Shown here one piece after another: positions 1 to 9,135 of a stretch of DNA of 64,000 nucleotides. The position numbers were made by a program, and so were the translations under genes. Every line of letters starts with the position of its first letter. The first letter of the stretch is position 1. Source of the DNA: Streptantibioticus silvisoli (lineage in GTDB: Bacteria > Actinomycetota > Actinomycetes > Streptomycetales > Streptomycetaceae); assembly GCF_027947535.2 (NCBI RefSeq), contig NZ_JAAGKO020000009.1:62001-126000 (forward strand), in the 5' to 3' direction. The notes under the pieces are model-generated. The model was not told the DNA's origin. It saw only the letters and a list, made by a program, of their open reading frames with translations, and ran no database searches.

Positions 1-308
1 GAGCGGCGGGCCTGCATCTTGTCGGTCAGGGGCTTGAGGATCTCGCGGAACCCGGCCACGTTGGCCTTGATCCAGCCGGCCCGGTCGACCACCAGGACCG
101 GGGTGTCGGGCGCCTCGGCGGCGTCCGGGCCGTACATCCGGCTGTAGGCCCTGACGTGTTCCTCCGCCGACTTCGCGTGCCGGCGCAACTCCCCCACCAC
201 GGCACGCGCCTCGTCGCGGCTGACTTCCGGGCCCGGCCGGACCAGCCGGGTCGCGGTCGCCACCGCGAGGTTCCAGTCGACCATCTCCGCTCCACCGATG
301 CTCGTCAT
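1..308 (-). CDS. Zinc-dependent metalloprotease family protein, N-terminal part (runs off the left edge)
   Basis: The minus strand opens with ATG at 308 and stays open to the window edge, giving about 102 residues that begin MTSIGGAEMVDWNLAVATAT. The sequence WNLAVATATRLVRPGP followed by a charged helix with EEHVRAYSRMYG resembles the N-terminus of the actinobacterial zinc-dependent metalloprotease family once called coenzyme-F420-associated (DUF2342). The catalytic motif would lie further left and cannot be seen. The gene follows dacB on the same strand, 103 bp downstream of its stop, which is the usual order in Streptomyces next to ppa. The family call rests on the N-terminus and gene order only. 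No strong ribosome site precedes the ATG. Confidence 0.68.
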   Translation of the reverse strand, partial: MTSIGGAEMVDWNLAVATATRLVRPGPEVSRDEARAVVGELRRHAKSAEEHVRAYSRMYGPDAAEAPDTPVLVVDRAGWIKANVAGFREILKPLTDKMQARR

Positions 309-411
309 GGCTTCACCGTACGTGGAAGTCGGCCGATCCGGGCCGCCCGGCACCGGTTTCCGGGTTTTACCGGGGTCGCCGGGCGGCCCGACGCGATGTC
401 ACCCGTCCGGC

Positions 412-1980
412 TCAGCGGCAGCCGCAGTTGGTGACCGCGGAGGCGAGCCGGTCCAGGGCGGCCATCGCGGCGTCGGCGTCGGTGGTGCCGGAGGTCATGA
501 AGGCGAAGTCCAGCAGCCGCCCGTCGGCGTCGACGACGGTGCCGGCGAGGGTGTTGACGCCGGTGAGGGTGCCGGTCTTGGCGCGGACCAGGCCGGCAGC
601 GCCGGAGGGGTCGCCGCCGGCCTTGGCGCCGGTGTCCTCGGCGGACTGGAAGCGGTCGCTGAGGGTGCCGGTGAAGCCGGCGACCGGCAGGCCGCTGAGG
701 ACCGGGCGCAGCTCGGGGTGGCCGGGCCGGCCGGCGGTGAGCAGCAGCCGGGCGAGGAGGTCGGGGGTGAGCCGGTCCTCGCGGTCCAGGCCGCTGCCGT
801 CGTGGAAGGCGGTGCCGGCCATCGGCATGCCCAGCTTGGTCAGCACCGAGCGGACGGCCTGGCCGGCGCCGGTGAACGTGACGGGCTTGCCGGTGGCGAT
901 GGCGGCCTGCCTGCCGAGCGCCTCGGCGATGTCGTTGTCGCTGTTGGTCAGCATCCGCTCCACCAGCGCGGACAGCGGCATGGAGTCGACCTCGGCGAGC
1001 TGCGCCTCGCGGCCGGCCGGCGCGGTTCCGGGGCGGACGGCGGTGACGGTGACGCCGCGGACGTCCAGCAGCTTGGCGAAGGTCTCGGCTGCGGACTTCG
1101 CCGGGTCGGCGTAGCGCGGGGCGTCCTCGGTGGAGTTCGGGTCGGTCCGGCCCTCGTCGGCCATGAGGGCGGTGACGGCGGCGAGGTTGTCGTTGACGCC
1201 TATCGGGTGCAGGAGCGGGCCGGTGAAGCGGGAGGTGTCGTAGGACAGGGTGACGTGCCGGGTGCCGCGGTCGTGCAGCGCCCGGACGGTGCGGTCGGCC
1301 AGGGTGGCCAGCGAGGCCGGGGTGGCGTCGGGGTCGGCGCCGGCCGGGGTGGGGGCGGCGGTCAGCGTCGGGTCGCCGCCGCCGACCAGCACGACGGAGC
1401 CCTTGGCGCGGCCGGGGACGACGACGGTGGGGATGCGGTAGTCGGCGCCGCGGCTCTCCAGGGCGGCGACCGCGGTGGCGATCTTGGTGGTCGACGCGGG
1501 CGCGGACGCGCCGGCGGCGTCGTGGCCGTAGAGCAGGGCTCCGGTGGTGGCGTCCAGGACCGCGCCGGTGCTGTGCTTGCCGAGGGCGGAGTCGTCGAAG
1601 AGCGGTGACAGCGCGTCGGTCAGTCCGCTGCCGGTCGGTCCGGGGGCAGCCGCCTGGGTGGTCACGGCGGCGCCCGGGCCGAGGCCGGCCAGTACGGCGG
1701 GCGCCGGGGGCACGGCGGGGGTGCGGCGACCGGGCGGGGCGGGGGCGGCGGCCGGGCGGCCGGCGGCGAAGGAGCGTTCCGCGACGCGCTGACCGCCGCT
1801 CCAGGGGCCGGCGACGGCGACCGCGACCAGGGCGGCGACCAGGCCCGTCGCGGTGGCGACCGCGGTGAACCCGCCCCGTTCGGCCAGGGTCCGCCACTCC
1901 GCCCGGCCCACCGCCCGGGTGACCGTCCGGGTGGCCGCCTGGGCGGCTTCCTGTGCGACCCGGGGCAACGCGAAGCGCAC
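412..1980 (-). CDS. dacB: D-alanyl-D-alanine carboxypeptidase/endopeptidase, PBP4 (S13) family
   Basis: This 522-residue penicillin-binding protein trims D-Ala from peptidoglycan stem peptides or cuts cross-links outside the membrane. All three active-site motifs are visible: S163-T-T-K166, S347-D-N349 and K468-T-G470. A hydrophobic segment near residues 38-58 acts as signal or membrane anchor and is followed by a Pro/Ala-rich linker. The start is GTG at 1980, because AGGAGAGG lies about 10 bases upstream. The frame is open far upstream as far as 2742, but that stretch is antisense to ppa and is not coding. An in-frame ATG at 2022 is possible but lacks a good ribosome site. The gene is divergent from ppa. 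Confidence 0.93.
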   Translation of the reverse strand: MRFALPRVAQEAAQAATRTVTRAVGRAEWRTLAERGGFTAVATATGLVAALVAVAVAGPWSGGQRVAERSFAAGRPAAAPAPPGRRTPAVPPAPAVLAGLGPGAAVTTQAAAPGPTGSGLTDALSPLFDDSALGKHSTGAVLDATTGALLYGHDAAGASAPASTTKIATAVAALESRGADYRIPTVVVPGRAKGSVVLVGGGDPTLTAAPTPAGADPDATPASLATLADRTVRALHDRGTRHVTLSYDTSRFTGPLLHPIGVNDNLAAVTALMADEGRTDPNSTEDAPRYADPAKSAAETFAKLLDVRGVTVTAVRPGTAPAGREAQLAEVDSMPLSALVERMLTNSDNDIAEALGRQAAIATGKPVTFTGAGQAVRSVLTKLGMPMAGTAFHDGSGLDREDRLTPDLLARLLLTAGRPGHPELRPVLSGLPVAGFTGTLSDRFQSAEDTGAKAGGDPSGAAGLVRAKTGTLTGVNTLAGTVVDADGRLLDFAFMTSGTTDADAAMAALDRLASAVTNCGCR

Positions 1981-2253
1981 CCTCGACCACCTCTCCTCGC
2001 GCTGTGACGTCAGCACTCGCATTGTTAAGACAGTCACACTTAACCAGGAGTCAGCCGGAACCCGGACCACGCCCCCGCACGGGCCGCCCGACCGGGTGAC
2101 GTACCCGTCCGACCGGCCCCTTTGGCGCGCGGCCATACGGGTGAGCGACACTTGTGCGCACGACTTGGTGCGCGGTTGTCGCCCAGGTTGTCGCTCACGT
2201 TGTCGTTCATGGGTCCCGCACCAGGGTGCTGGCCGCGCAGATGGAGGAGAGCC

Positions 2254-2745
2254 TTGGAGTTCGACGTCACGATCGAGATCCCGAAGGGTTCGCGCAACAA
2301 GTACGAGGTGGACCACGAGACCGGTCGTATCCGCCTGGACCGCAGGCTCTTCACGTCCACCAGCTACCCGGCGGACTACGGCTTCGTCGAGGGCACCCTC
2401 GGTGAGGACGGCGACCCGCTGGACGCGCTCGTCATCCTCGACGACCCGACCTTCCCCGGCTGCCTGATCCGCTGCCGCGCGATCGGCATGTTCCGCATGA
2501 CGGACGAGGCCGGCGGCGACGACAAGCTGCTGTGCGTGCCGGCGTCGGACCCGCGGGTGGAGCACCTGCGTGACATCCACCACGTCAGCGAGTTCGACCG
2601 CCTGGAGATCCAGCACTTCTTCGAGGTCTACAAGGACCTGGAGCCCGGCAAGTCCGTCGAAGGCGCCGACTGGGTCGGCCGCACCGAGGCCGAGGCCGAG
2701 GTGGAGGCGTCCATAAAGCGTCTGCACGACTCCGGCGGCCACTGA
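2254..2745 (+). CDS. ppa: Inorganic pyrophosphatase
   Basis: The 163-residue soluble family I enzyme hydrolyses pyrophosphate to phosphate and so pulls biosynthetic reactions forward. The sequence shows the family signature with conserved metal-binding acids in [11 protein letters not shown], near residues 50-60, and the motif YPADYGFV before it. I chose the TTG at 2254 ([19 protein letters not shown]) because the family normally begins [13 protein letters not shown], and GGAGGAGA lies just upstream at 2243-2250. The upstream in-frame extension back to 2122 is not typical. A strong terminator follows. Length and motifs match Streptomyces homologues throughout. Confidence 0.96.
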   Translation: MEFDVTIEIPKGSRNKYEVDHETGRIRLDRRLFTSTSYPADYGFVEGTLGEDGDPLDALVILDDPTFPGCLIRCRAIGMFRMTDEAGGDDKLLCVPASDPRVEHLRDIHHVSEFDRLEIQHFFEVYKDLEPGKSVEGADWVGRTEAEAEVEASIKRLHDSGGH

Positions 2746-2771
2746 GGCCTAGCCGCGGCACGGCGAGCTGC

Positions 2772-2808
2772 CCGAAGGGCGGGACCGCACGACGGTCCCG
2801 CCCTTCGG
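2772..2808. terminator. Rho-independent-type terminator of ppa
   Basis: A perfect 16-bp inverted repeat (2772-2787 and 2793-2808) with a 5-base loop lies 27 bases after the ppa stop codon. There is no U-run, as is usual in Streptomyces terminators. Confidence 0.85.
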
Positions 2809-2977
2809 CGTACGCGGGGCGGGGGTCCTGGCGGCGGCCACGTGCGCCGGGGGGACGTGGGACCGCGTGCGCGACGGCCGGCGGACGGCCTGGCAGGGCT
2901 ACGTGCGTCGGGGCGACGGACGGCCTGCCGGGGACATGCGCCTCGCGGGGGCGCAGTGCGGCGCCGGGGTTCGTCCG

Positions 2978-3120
2978 GTCGGGGTACGGCTGCGGGGGCG
3001 GTTCGCGGTCGGGGTACGGCTGCGGGGGCGGTTCGCGGTCGGGGTACGGCTGCGGGGGCGGTTCGCGGTCGGGGGTACGGCTGCGGGGCGGTTCCGGGGT
3101 CGGGGGTACGGCTGCGCGCC
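2978..3120. repeat. 30-bp GC-rich tandem repeat
   Basis: Three identical 30-bp units (2978-3007, 3008-3037, 3038-3067) begin GTCGGGGTACGGCTGCGGGG and continue with a conserved GGCGGTTCGCG end. Two diverged copies follow up to about 3120. The array sits in the 746-bp gap between ppa and the ThrE-like gene. No convincing gene is seen in this gap. Because 30 is a multiple of three, the array leaves frames open and creates spurious ORFs on both strands. Confidence 0.9.
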
Positions 3121-3491
3121 GGTTCGGGGAGCGACGCCGCGCGTGCGTAGGGGCAGAGGCCACTCCCGTCCCGCGCGGGCAACGGCGCCCCGCACGCCGG
3201 CCTACGGAGGCCGCACGTCGGCGAAGCCCAGCCGCACGGTCCGCGCCGACCGGCCGCACCTCCGCACCGGACCGCCCCACGCCCACCACAAGCACCGGTG
3301 CACGCGCCGCGCAGAGCCCCCGCAGACACCCCGGACGGCCCCCGGACGGCCCCCGTACGGCCCGCGTACACCGCAGGGCCCGCACACCCCCACACGCCCC
3401 CGCACGCCCCGCAGGGCCCCCGGACGGCCCCGTACGCCGTACGCCCCGGCACGAGCCCGTACGCCCCGGCACGAGCCCCGCAGGGCCCCCC
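3121..3491. other. Non-coding GC-rich stretch with a 20-bp duplication
   Basis: No supported gene is seen here. The stretch has many Pro/Arg-type shadow frames and contains one exact 20-bp tandem duplication at 3439-3458 and 3459-3478, close to the 3' end of the ThrE-like gene. Confidence 0.6.
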
Positions 3492-5210
3492 TCAGAAGCC
3501 GCGCGTGCGCTTCGCCGCGCGGCGGCGGGGGCGGTCGGCGGGGAGGCGGATCATCATGCGGATCAGCTCGCCGCCGAGGTTGACGCCGACGGCGACCGCC
3601 AGCGCGAGCGCGACCGCCTTGGCCAGCGACGCGACGCCGACGTCCTGGCGGCCCTGGGTGAAGGCCAGCAGGCCGAAGTAGGTCGCGCTGCCCGGCAGCA
3701 GCGGGCCGATGGCGGCGGTGACGTAGGGCAGCGCGGAGGCGTGCTGGTAGCGGGCCAGCATGTGGCCGAACAGGCCGACCAGCCCGGCGGCGATCGCGGT
3801 GGCCGCGATCGGCGACATCCCGACCTGGTAGTGCAGCAGCGCGTACACCACCCAGGCGATGCCGCCGTTGAGCGTGACGACCGGCAGGACGGCGCGGTCG
3901 CACTGGAGCAGCACCGCGAAGGCCAGCGTCAGTCCCATCGCGGCGACCAGCTGGACCGGCGGTTTGTCGTAGGCCCCCAGCGCCTCGTCCGGGTTGAGCG
4001 TGACGTGCAGGGACACGCCCGCGTAGAGCACCAGCGTGACGCCGAAGACGATGCCGACGATGAGGTACATCACCTCCAGCAGGCGCGCCGAGGCGGTGAT
4101 GTAGAAGCCGGTCAGGCCGTCCTGGACGGCGGCGACCAGCGCGCGGCCCGGCAGCAGCGCGTACAGGCCGCCGGTGATGACCGCCGAGGCCTGTACGTGG
4201 CCGCTGCCCGGCACGTGGGAGCCGAGCAGGTTGAGCAGGATGCCCATCACGGCGGCCGGGGTGGCGGCCGCGACGAACTGGTAGAACTCCGGCAGCCCGC
4301 GGCCGGCGCACAGCCAGGCCAGCCGGTCGCCGAGGATCGCGCCGAGCGCGGCGGCCACGAAGACCAGCGGGCCGCCGCCGACCAGGACGGCGCCCGAGCC
4401 GGCCAGGAACCCGGCCGCGCCGGTCAGCAGCCAGCCGGGGTACGGGTGCCGGTTGCGGCGGATCTCGGCCAGCCGCCGGTAGGCGTCCTCCAAGGTGGCC
4501 TCGTGCGCGGTGATGTCGTCGATCAGCCGGTAGACCGCGGCCAGCCGGGTGTAGTCGCTGCCGCGCCGGCGCACGGTACGGCTGGCCGTCACCGGGTCCT
4601 CGACGAGCGACGGCTGGTGGCTGATCGACAGGAGAGTGAACGTTACGCCGGGCTCGACGCGGTCCAGTCCGTAGGCACGCGCCACCCCGAACATCGACGC
4701 CTCGACGTCCTCGGCGCCCTCGCCGCCGGCCAGCAGCAGTTCCCCGATGCGCAGCGTCAGGTCGAGCACCCGGGGCACCGCGGCGGCGCCGGACTCCGGC
4801 CGGGGGACCGGTTCCAGCGCCGGGCGCTCGGCCACCGGCATGCGCAGCATCGCCCGCATGCGGTCCTGCCAGGGCGCGTCGCCGGGCAGCCGCACGACCG
4901 GTATCCCGTCCGGCGGGGTGAACGGGTGGGTGCCGGTGGTGGAGCCGGAGTCGCCGGGGCGCGGGTGGGTGCCGGTGGTCGAACCGGAGCCGTGGGTGCC
5001 GTTCGCCTGACCGGCGCCGGGCCGGCCGGCGCGGGAGGGCAGCGGGTGGGTGCCGGTGGTCGCGCCCGAGCCTCGGGACGGCGGCTGGAAGGCGGAGCCC
5101 TCGCTGTCCGGCAGCGGCGGCAGCGGCACGCCGAGCGGCGGGGTGAAGGCGGACCCGGCGTCGCCCTGGTGGCGTTCGACCGTGGCGCGGTCGTTCTCGC
5201 GCCCGGTCAT
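3492..5210 (-). CDS. ThrE-like threonine/serine exporter family membrane protein
   Basis: This 572-residue protein has a cytoplasmic front of about 270 residues and then a multi-spanning membrane part with about ten hydrophobic segments, matching the ThrE (DUF1212) plus ThrE_2 (DUF3815) architecture of amino-acid exporters. The segment with GELLLAGGEGAEDVEASMF is typical of the ThrE soluble domain. The N-terminal 110 residues are low complexity and contain a repeated TTGTHP motif (three copies, spaced irregularly), which is not part of the family core. The ATG at 5210 overlaps the TGA of the upstream DedA gene (ATGA), so the two are translationally coupled. The actual substrate is unknown. 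Confidence 0.8.
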   Translation of the reverse strand: MTGRENDRATVERHQGDAGSAFTPPLGVPLPPLPDSEGSAFQPPSRGSGATTGTHPLPSRAGRPGAGQANGTHGSGSTTGTHPRPGDSGSTTGTHPFTPPDGIPVVRLPGDAPWQDRMRAMLRMPVAERPALEPVPRPESGAAAVPRVLDLTLRIGELLLAGGEGAEDVEASMFGVARAYGLDRVEPGVTFTLLSISHQPSLVEDPVTASRTVRRRGSDYTRLAAVYRLIDDITAHEATLEDAYRRLAEIRRNRHPYPGWLLTGAAGFLAGSGAVLVGGGPLVFVAAALGAILGDRLAWLCAGRGLPEFYQFVAAATPAAVMGILLNLLGSHVPGSGHVQASAVITGGLYALLPGRALVAAVQDGLTGFYITASARLLEVMYLIVGIVFGVTLVLYAGVSLHVTLNPDEALGAYDKPPVQLVAAMGLTLAFAVLLQCDRAVLPVVTLNGGIAWVVYALLHYQVGMSPIAATAIAAGLVGLFGHMLARYQHASALPYVTAAIGPLLPGSATYFGLLAFTQGRQDVGVASLAKAVALALAVAVGVNLGGELIRMMIRLPADRPRRRAAKRTRGF

Positions 5211-5965
5211 CGCTTGGCGGCGCGGTGCCGCCCGCGCTGCGGTACGGCCGCCCGGCTCGCGGTGGAGCCCTGCGGCGAACGGGCGTCCCCGGGACCGGAC
5301 GGGCCGGCGGAGCCGGGCGGACCGGGCGGCGGCGGGGTGCGGTCGGCGTTGCGCCGGGCCCGCAGGTACTCGATGCCGACCGGCACCACCGAGATCAGCA
5401 CGATGAGGACGAAGATCGCCTCGATGTGCGCGCCGACGAAGGCGACCCGGCCGAGGAAGTAGCCGAGCACGGTGACACCGGCGGCCCAGGAGGTGCCGCC
5501 GACGAGGTTGAAGACGAAGAACGTGCGGTAGTTCATCCGGCTGACGCCCGCGATGATCGGGGTGAACGTGCGCACGATGGGCACGAACCGGGCCAGGATG
5601 ATCGACTTCGGGCCGTGGTGCTCGAAGAAGGCGTGCGCCTTCTCCACGTTCTCCCGCTTGAACAGCTTGGAGTCGGGCCGGTTGAACAGCGTGGGGCCGA
5701 CCTTGCGGCCGAACAGGTAGCCGGCCTGGTCGCCGAGGACCGCGGCGAGGCCGACCGCGAGGCACACCAGCCACAGCGGATCGTGCAGGTACTTGTGCTG
5801 CGAGATCAGCAGGCCGCTGGTGAACAGCAGCGAGTCGCCCGGCAGGAAGAAGCCGATGAGCAGCCCGGACTCGGCGAAGACGACGATCATGATGCCGATC
5901 AGCCCGAAGGACTGGATCAGCTGGTCGGGCGTGAGCCAGGTGGGGCCCAGGGCGAGGGTCGTCAC
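5207..5965 (-). CDS. DedA family integral membrane protein
   Basis: The 252-residue protein has the DedA/VTT domain: FAESGLLIGFFLPGDSLLF near residues 30-48, the conserved FxRxxPxxRxxxPxxAG pattern as FVPIVRTFTPIIAG, and several membrane spans. DedA proteins act in envelope lipid traffic, and some flip undecaprenyl phosphate or phosphatidylethanolamine. The C-terminal 45 residues are Pro/Gly-rich and then basic. I chose the GTG at 5965, with AGGAG about 11 bases upstream. The TGA overlaps the start of the ThrE-like gene downstream, so they form a two-gene operon. A second DedA protein is encoded at 12,733. Confidence 0.87.
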   Translation of the reverse strand: MTTLALGPTWLTPDQLIQSFGLIGIMIVVFAESGLLIGFFLPGDSLLFTSGLLISQHKYLHDPLWLVCLAVGLAAVLGDQAGYLFGRKVGPTLFNRPDSKLFKRENVEKAHAFFEHHGPKSIILARFVPIVRTFTPIIAGVSRMNYRTFFVFNLVGGTSWAAGVTVLGYFLGRVAFVGAHIEAIFVLIVLISVVPVGIEYLRARRNADRTPPPPGPPGSAGPSGPGDARSPQGSTASRAAVPQRGRHRAAKR

Positions 5966-6106
5966 GGCCGGGCGGACTCCTGAGTGGGCGGTGGGCGGCG
6001 GACACGTGCCCCGCCGGGGCGGCGGACGCTCCACCAGTATGACCGGCGCTCTCCCCCCGGCGCCGTCAGGATGCGTGCCACCGCCCCGCGCGGGCACCCT
6101 GATGTC

Positions 6107-6475
6107 ATGAGCATCAGCGATTACGGCGGCGGCCAGACCGAGCACTCCGACGTCCTGGTGGTGACGACCAACGACGTGCCCGGGCACCGCGTGGAGCGGG
6201 TGATCGGCGAGGTCTTCGGCCTCACCGTGCGCTCGCGGCACCTCGGCAGCCAGATCGGCGCGGGCCTGAAATCCATGGTCGGCGGCGAGCTGAAGGGGCT
6301 CACCAAGACCCTGGTCCAGACCCGCAACCAGGCCATGGAACGCCTCGTGGAACAGGCCCGCGCCCGCGGGGCCAACGCGGTCCTCATGATGCGGTTCGAC
6401 GTCACCGAGGCCGCGGACATCGGCACCGAGGTCTGCGCCTACGGCACCGCGGTCGTCCTGACCCCGCAGGGCTGA
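6107..6475 (+). CDS. YbjQ family (DUF74) protein
   Basis: The 122-residue soluble protein shows the YbjQ/UPF0145 pattern: a strand with VLVVTTNDVPGHRVERVIGEVFGLTVRSR, a central GELKGLTKTLVQTRNQAMERLVEQARARGANAV helix region (given only in part here), and a closing strand with GTAVVL. The family forms a pentameric ring of unknown function and has been called heavy-metal-binding only by fold analogy. It stands alone, divergent from the DedA/ThrE-like operon. The start is ATG at 6107, and its ribosome site is weak. Confidence 0.85.
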   Translation: MSISDYGGGQTEHSDVLVVTTNDVPGHRVERVIGEVFGLTVRSRHLGSQIGAGLKSMVGGELKGLTKTLVQTRNQAMERLVEQARARGANAVLMMRFDVTEAADIGTEVCAYGTAVVLTPQG

Positions 6476-6571
6476 GCCGCGCGGGTCCGGGCCGGCGCTC
6501 CACCGTCGGCCCGGTCCCCGCAGTGGTCGGCGCCCCCGCACGGGCTCACCGTCGGCCCCGGCCCCGCAGGG

Positions 6572-7345
6572 TCACTCCCCCGGCTGCTCCCCCCTCCGGG
6601 CGGCGTTCGCCGTGATCGCCTCCGCGAGGTAGGCCGCCATGCCGGGGCGGATCGCCTCGTAGTGGGCGGTGAAGCGCGGGTCGGTGGTGTACAGCCGGGC
6701 GAGGCCGGTGTGGATCTCGTAGGTGCAGGTGTAGTAGTACCGGCAGATCTGCGCCCGGTGCTCCTCGGCGAGGTCCGTGGCGGCCTCGCCGCCGGGCGGG
6801 GCGCCGGTGTCCATGACGGCGGCCAGCCGGTCGGCCCACGCGCGCTGCTCGTCCTTGATCCGCAGCCACTCCTGCTTGCCGCGCCCGGCGGTGCGCCGCT
6901 GCGACTCGCGGTACGCGTCGGTGGTCCCCCAGCGGCGGCCGACCTCCTCGGCGTACCGGTCGGGATCGTGGTCGCCGAAGACCTCGAACTTCTCCTCGGG
7001 GGTCAGGTTGACGCCCATCGTGCGTGCCTCCATGGCTCGTTCGACGGCCGCGGCCATCGCGCGCAACGCCTCGACGCGGCCGGTGAGCACCTCGTGCCTG
7101 CGGCGCAGGAGCTCCACCGGGTCGCTGCCGGGGTCGTCGAGCAGGGTCGCGATCTCGTCCAGGGGGAAGCCCAGCTCGCGGTAGAACAGGATGCGCTGGA
7201 GCCGGTCCAGGTCGGCGTCGTCGTAGCGCCGGTGGCCGGCGCCGGTGCGGGCGCCGGGCCGCAGCAGCCCGATCTCGTCGTAGTGGTGCAGGGTCCGCAC
7301 GGTGGTGCCGGCGAATCCGGCGACCTGCCCGACCGCGTAGTGCAT
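6572..7345 (-). CDS. TipA-like MerR-family regulator with TipAS antibiotic-sensing domain
   Basis: The 257-residue protein has an N-terminal MerR winged helix (VGQVAGFAGTTVRTLHHYDE, residues 4-23) and a dimerising coiled coil to about residue 110. It ends in a C-terminal TipAS-like helical domain containing EEKFEVFGD. TipAL of Streptomyces, about 253 residues, binds thiopeptides through TipAS and activates its own promoter. The length and architecture agree. The TipAS cysteine used for covalent thiopeptide capture was not placed with certainty here. The start is ATG at 7345. The neighbours are not functionally related. Synteny with ppa and the DedA gene recalls the tipA locus of S. coelicolor. 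Confidence 0.88.
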   Translation of the reverse strand: MHYAVGQVAGFAGTTVRTLHHYDEIGLLRPGARTGAGHRRYDDADLDRLQRILFYRELGFPLDEIATLLDDPGSDPVELLRRRHEVLTGRVEALRAMAAAVERAMEARTMGVNLTPEEKFEVFGDHDPDRYAEEVGRRWGTTDAYRESQRRTAGRGKQEWLRIKDEQRAWADRLAAVMDTGAPPGGEAATDLAEEHRAQICRYYYTCTYEIHTGLARLYTTDPRFTAHYEAIRPGMAAYLAEAITANAARRGEQPGE

Positions 7346-7386
7346 GGCCTCCGCCTTCCGGTGGTTACGTGCTCCACCGTGCCGCC

Positions 7387-9135
7387 TCACGCCGCGTGAG
7401 GGTCAAGCGCGCGGGCGGCCATCACCGCGACGTCGTCCTCGGCGGGACCGCGCACCAGGTGGTCCAGCAGGCGGTCGAGCAGGGATTCGAGGCTGTCGGC
7501 GACCGGCAGCCGCAGGGCCGCGAGCCGGTCGAGGGAGGCGTCGATGTCCTCGTTGCGGTGCTCGACCAGGCCGTCGGTGTACATCAGCAGCACGTCGCCC
7601 GGCGGCCAGTCGACGGTGACCATCTCGTACCCGCCGACCCCGGTGCCCAGCGGGGGTCCGGCCGGCACCTGGATCAGCTGGGTGCCGCCGCCGGCGTGCA
7701 GCAGGGCGGGCGGCAGGTGGCCGGCGCGGGCGTACGACAGCTTGCCGCGGACCGGGTCGGCCAGCACCAGCAGGCAGCTGGCGGGGCGGCTGTCGGGCGC
7801 CTCGGCGATCATGGCGTCCAGCCGGCGCAGCACGTGGTGCGGCGGCAGGTCGGCGGCGCCGACGACCCGGAGCATCGAGCGGTAGTTGCTCATGTCGACC
7901 GCCGCCTCGACGCCGTGCCCCATGACGTCGCCGATGACCAGCAGCGAGCGGCCCAGCGGCCGGTGGATGGTGTCGAACCAGTCACCGCCGACCAGCGCGC
8001 TGCTGCCGGCCGGCAGGTAGCGGGAGGCGACCTCGATGCCCGGGTCCGGGCGGTGCGGGGAGGAGAGCAGGGCGCGCTGGAGTTCCAGGGCGATGCTGTG
8101 CTCGCGGGTGTAGCGGCGGGCGTTGTCCAGGCTGATGGCGGCCCGGCCGGCCAGGTCCTGGGCGACGGTCAGGTCCTCGCGGGTGAAGGCGGGCGACCGG
8201 CCGCCGCGGGCCATGGTCAGCACGCCCAGCGGCGCCCCGCGGGCGGCCAGCGGCAGCACGACGCCGGAGTGCAGGCCCATGGCACGGTACAGCGCGACCC
8301 GGTCGGAGTCCGGCGCGGCCCGGGCCAGCTGCTCGTCGGAGGGCAGGTTCATGATCGCCGGGCGGCCGGTGGCGAGCGTGACGGGCGTCTGCGAACCGGC
8401 CTGGAACCGCACGTACTCCCCCGGTTCGCCCAGGCGCCGGGCCGCCTCGCGCAGCCGGGGCACGGCGGCCATCGCGGCGCGGCGCAGCCGCAGCGGCCGG
8501 TCGACGCGGACCTGGCGTGCGGCGTCGGCCTGTTCGGGCGGGAAGACCTCGACGGTGGCCAGGTCGGCGACCCCGGGCACCAGGAATTCGGCCAGTTCGG
8601 CGCAGGTGGTGTCCAGCTCCAAGGTGGTGCCGATGCGGCTGACGGCGGTGTCGAGCAGGGCGAGGCGTTCGCGGGCCTGTTCCAGCTCCTGCTGCTCGCG
8701 CCGGGAGGCGCTCACCTCCATCACCACCCCGACCACGCCGACCGGTACGCCGTCCTCCTCCAGGCGGTGGAAGGTGCTGTGCCAGTAGCGGCGTTCCCGC
8801 CCGGCCGCGGCGCGGGTGTGGCCGCTGGGGGCGGTCTCGCGCGACACGCCGTCGGCGAGAACCCGCCGTATGACCTCGGGCCGGGTGTCGAGGTCGGGCA
8901 GCAGGTCGGCGACGGTCCGGCCGGTGTGGTCGGCGGCCGGGACGCCGTTCATCCGGGCCAGGGCCGGGTTGACGTAGACGAACCGCAGCTCGGTGTCGAG
9001 GACGGCGATGCCCGCGGCGGTGCCGTCGACCAGTTGGCGCAGCGCTCCGGCGGTCAGTGGATCTGGCGCGTCGGGTGGCCCCACCGGGGTGCTCCTCGGG
9101 TGCGTTGCGTGCACGTCGTCGGGTCCGGCGGTCAC
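7387..9135 (-). CDS. PAS/GAF-containing PP2C-type (SpoIIE) serine phosphatase
   Basis: The 582-residue cytoplasmic protein has three parts. A PAS domain spans about residues 28-145 (LDTELRFVYVNPALARMNG) and a GAF domain spans about 165-335. The C-terminal SpoIIE/RsbU-type PP2C domain covers about 355-580. Metal-binding acids are visible in VGGDWFDT and GDVMGHG, and the domain closes with GPAEDDVAVMAAR. Such proteins dephosphorylate anti-sigma-factor antagonists and so release stress sigma factors. No partner gene lies adjacent. The start is GTG at 9135. The gene is divergent from asnB across a 253-bp gap. Confidence 0.9.
   Translation of the reverse strand: MTAGPDDVHATHPRSTPVGPPDAPDPLTAGALRQLVDGTAAGIAVLDTELRFVYVNPALARMNGVPAADHTGRTVADLLPDLDTRPEVIRRVLADGVSRETAPSGHTRAAAGRERRYWHSTFHRLEEDGVPVGVVGVVMEVSASRREQQELEQARERLALLDTAVSRIGTTLELDTTCAELAEFLVPGVADLATVEVFPPEQADAARQVRVDRPLRLRRAAMAAVPRLREAARRLGEPGEYVRFQAGSQTPVTLATGRPAIMNLPSDEQLARAAPDSDRVALYRAMGLHSGVVLPLAARGAPLGVLTMARGGRSPAFTREDLTVAQDLAGRAAISLDNARRYTREHSIALELQRALLSSPHRPDPGIEVASRYLPAGSSALVGGDWFDTIHRPLGRSLLVIGDVMGHGVEAAVDMSNYRSMLRVVGAADLPPHHVLRRLDAMIAEAPDSRPASCLLVLADPVRGKLSYARAGHLPPALLHAGGGTQLIQVPAGPPLGTGVGGYEMVTVDWPPGDVLLMYTDGLVEHRNEDIDASLDRLAALRLPVADSLESLLDRLLDHLVRGPAEDDVAVMAARALDPHAA

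Noticed and set aside
1981..2742. Extension of dacB to a start at 2742
   Set aside because: The extra 254 codons are antisense to ppa and lack family similarity; a good ribosome site precedes GTG 1980.
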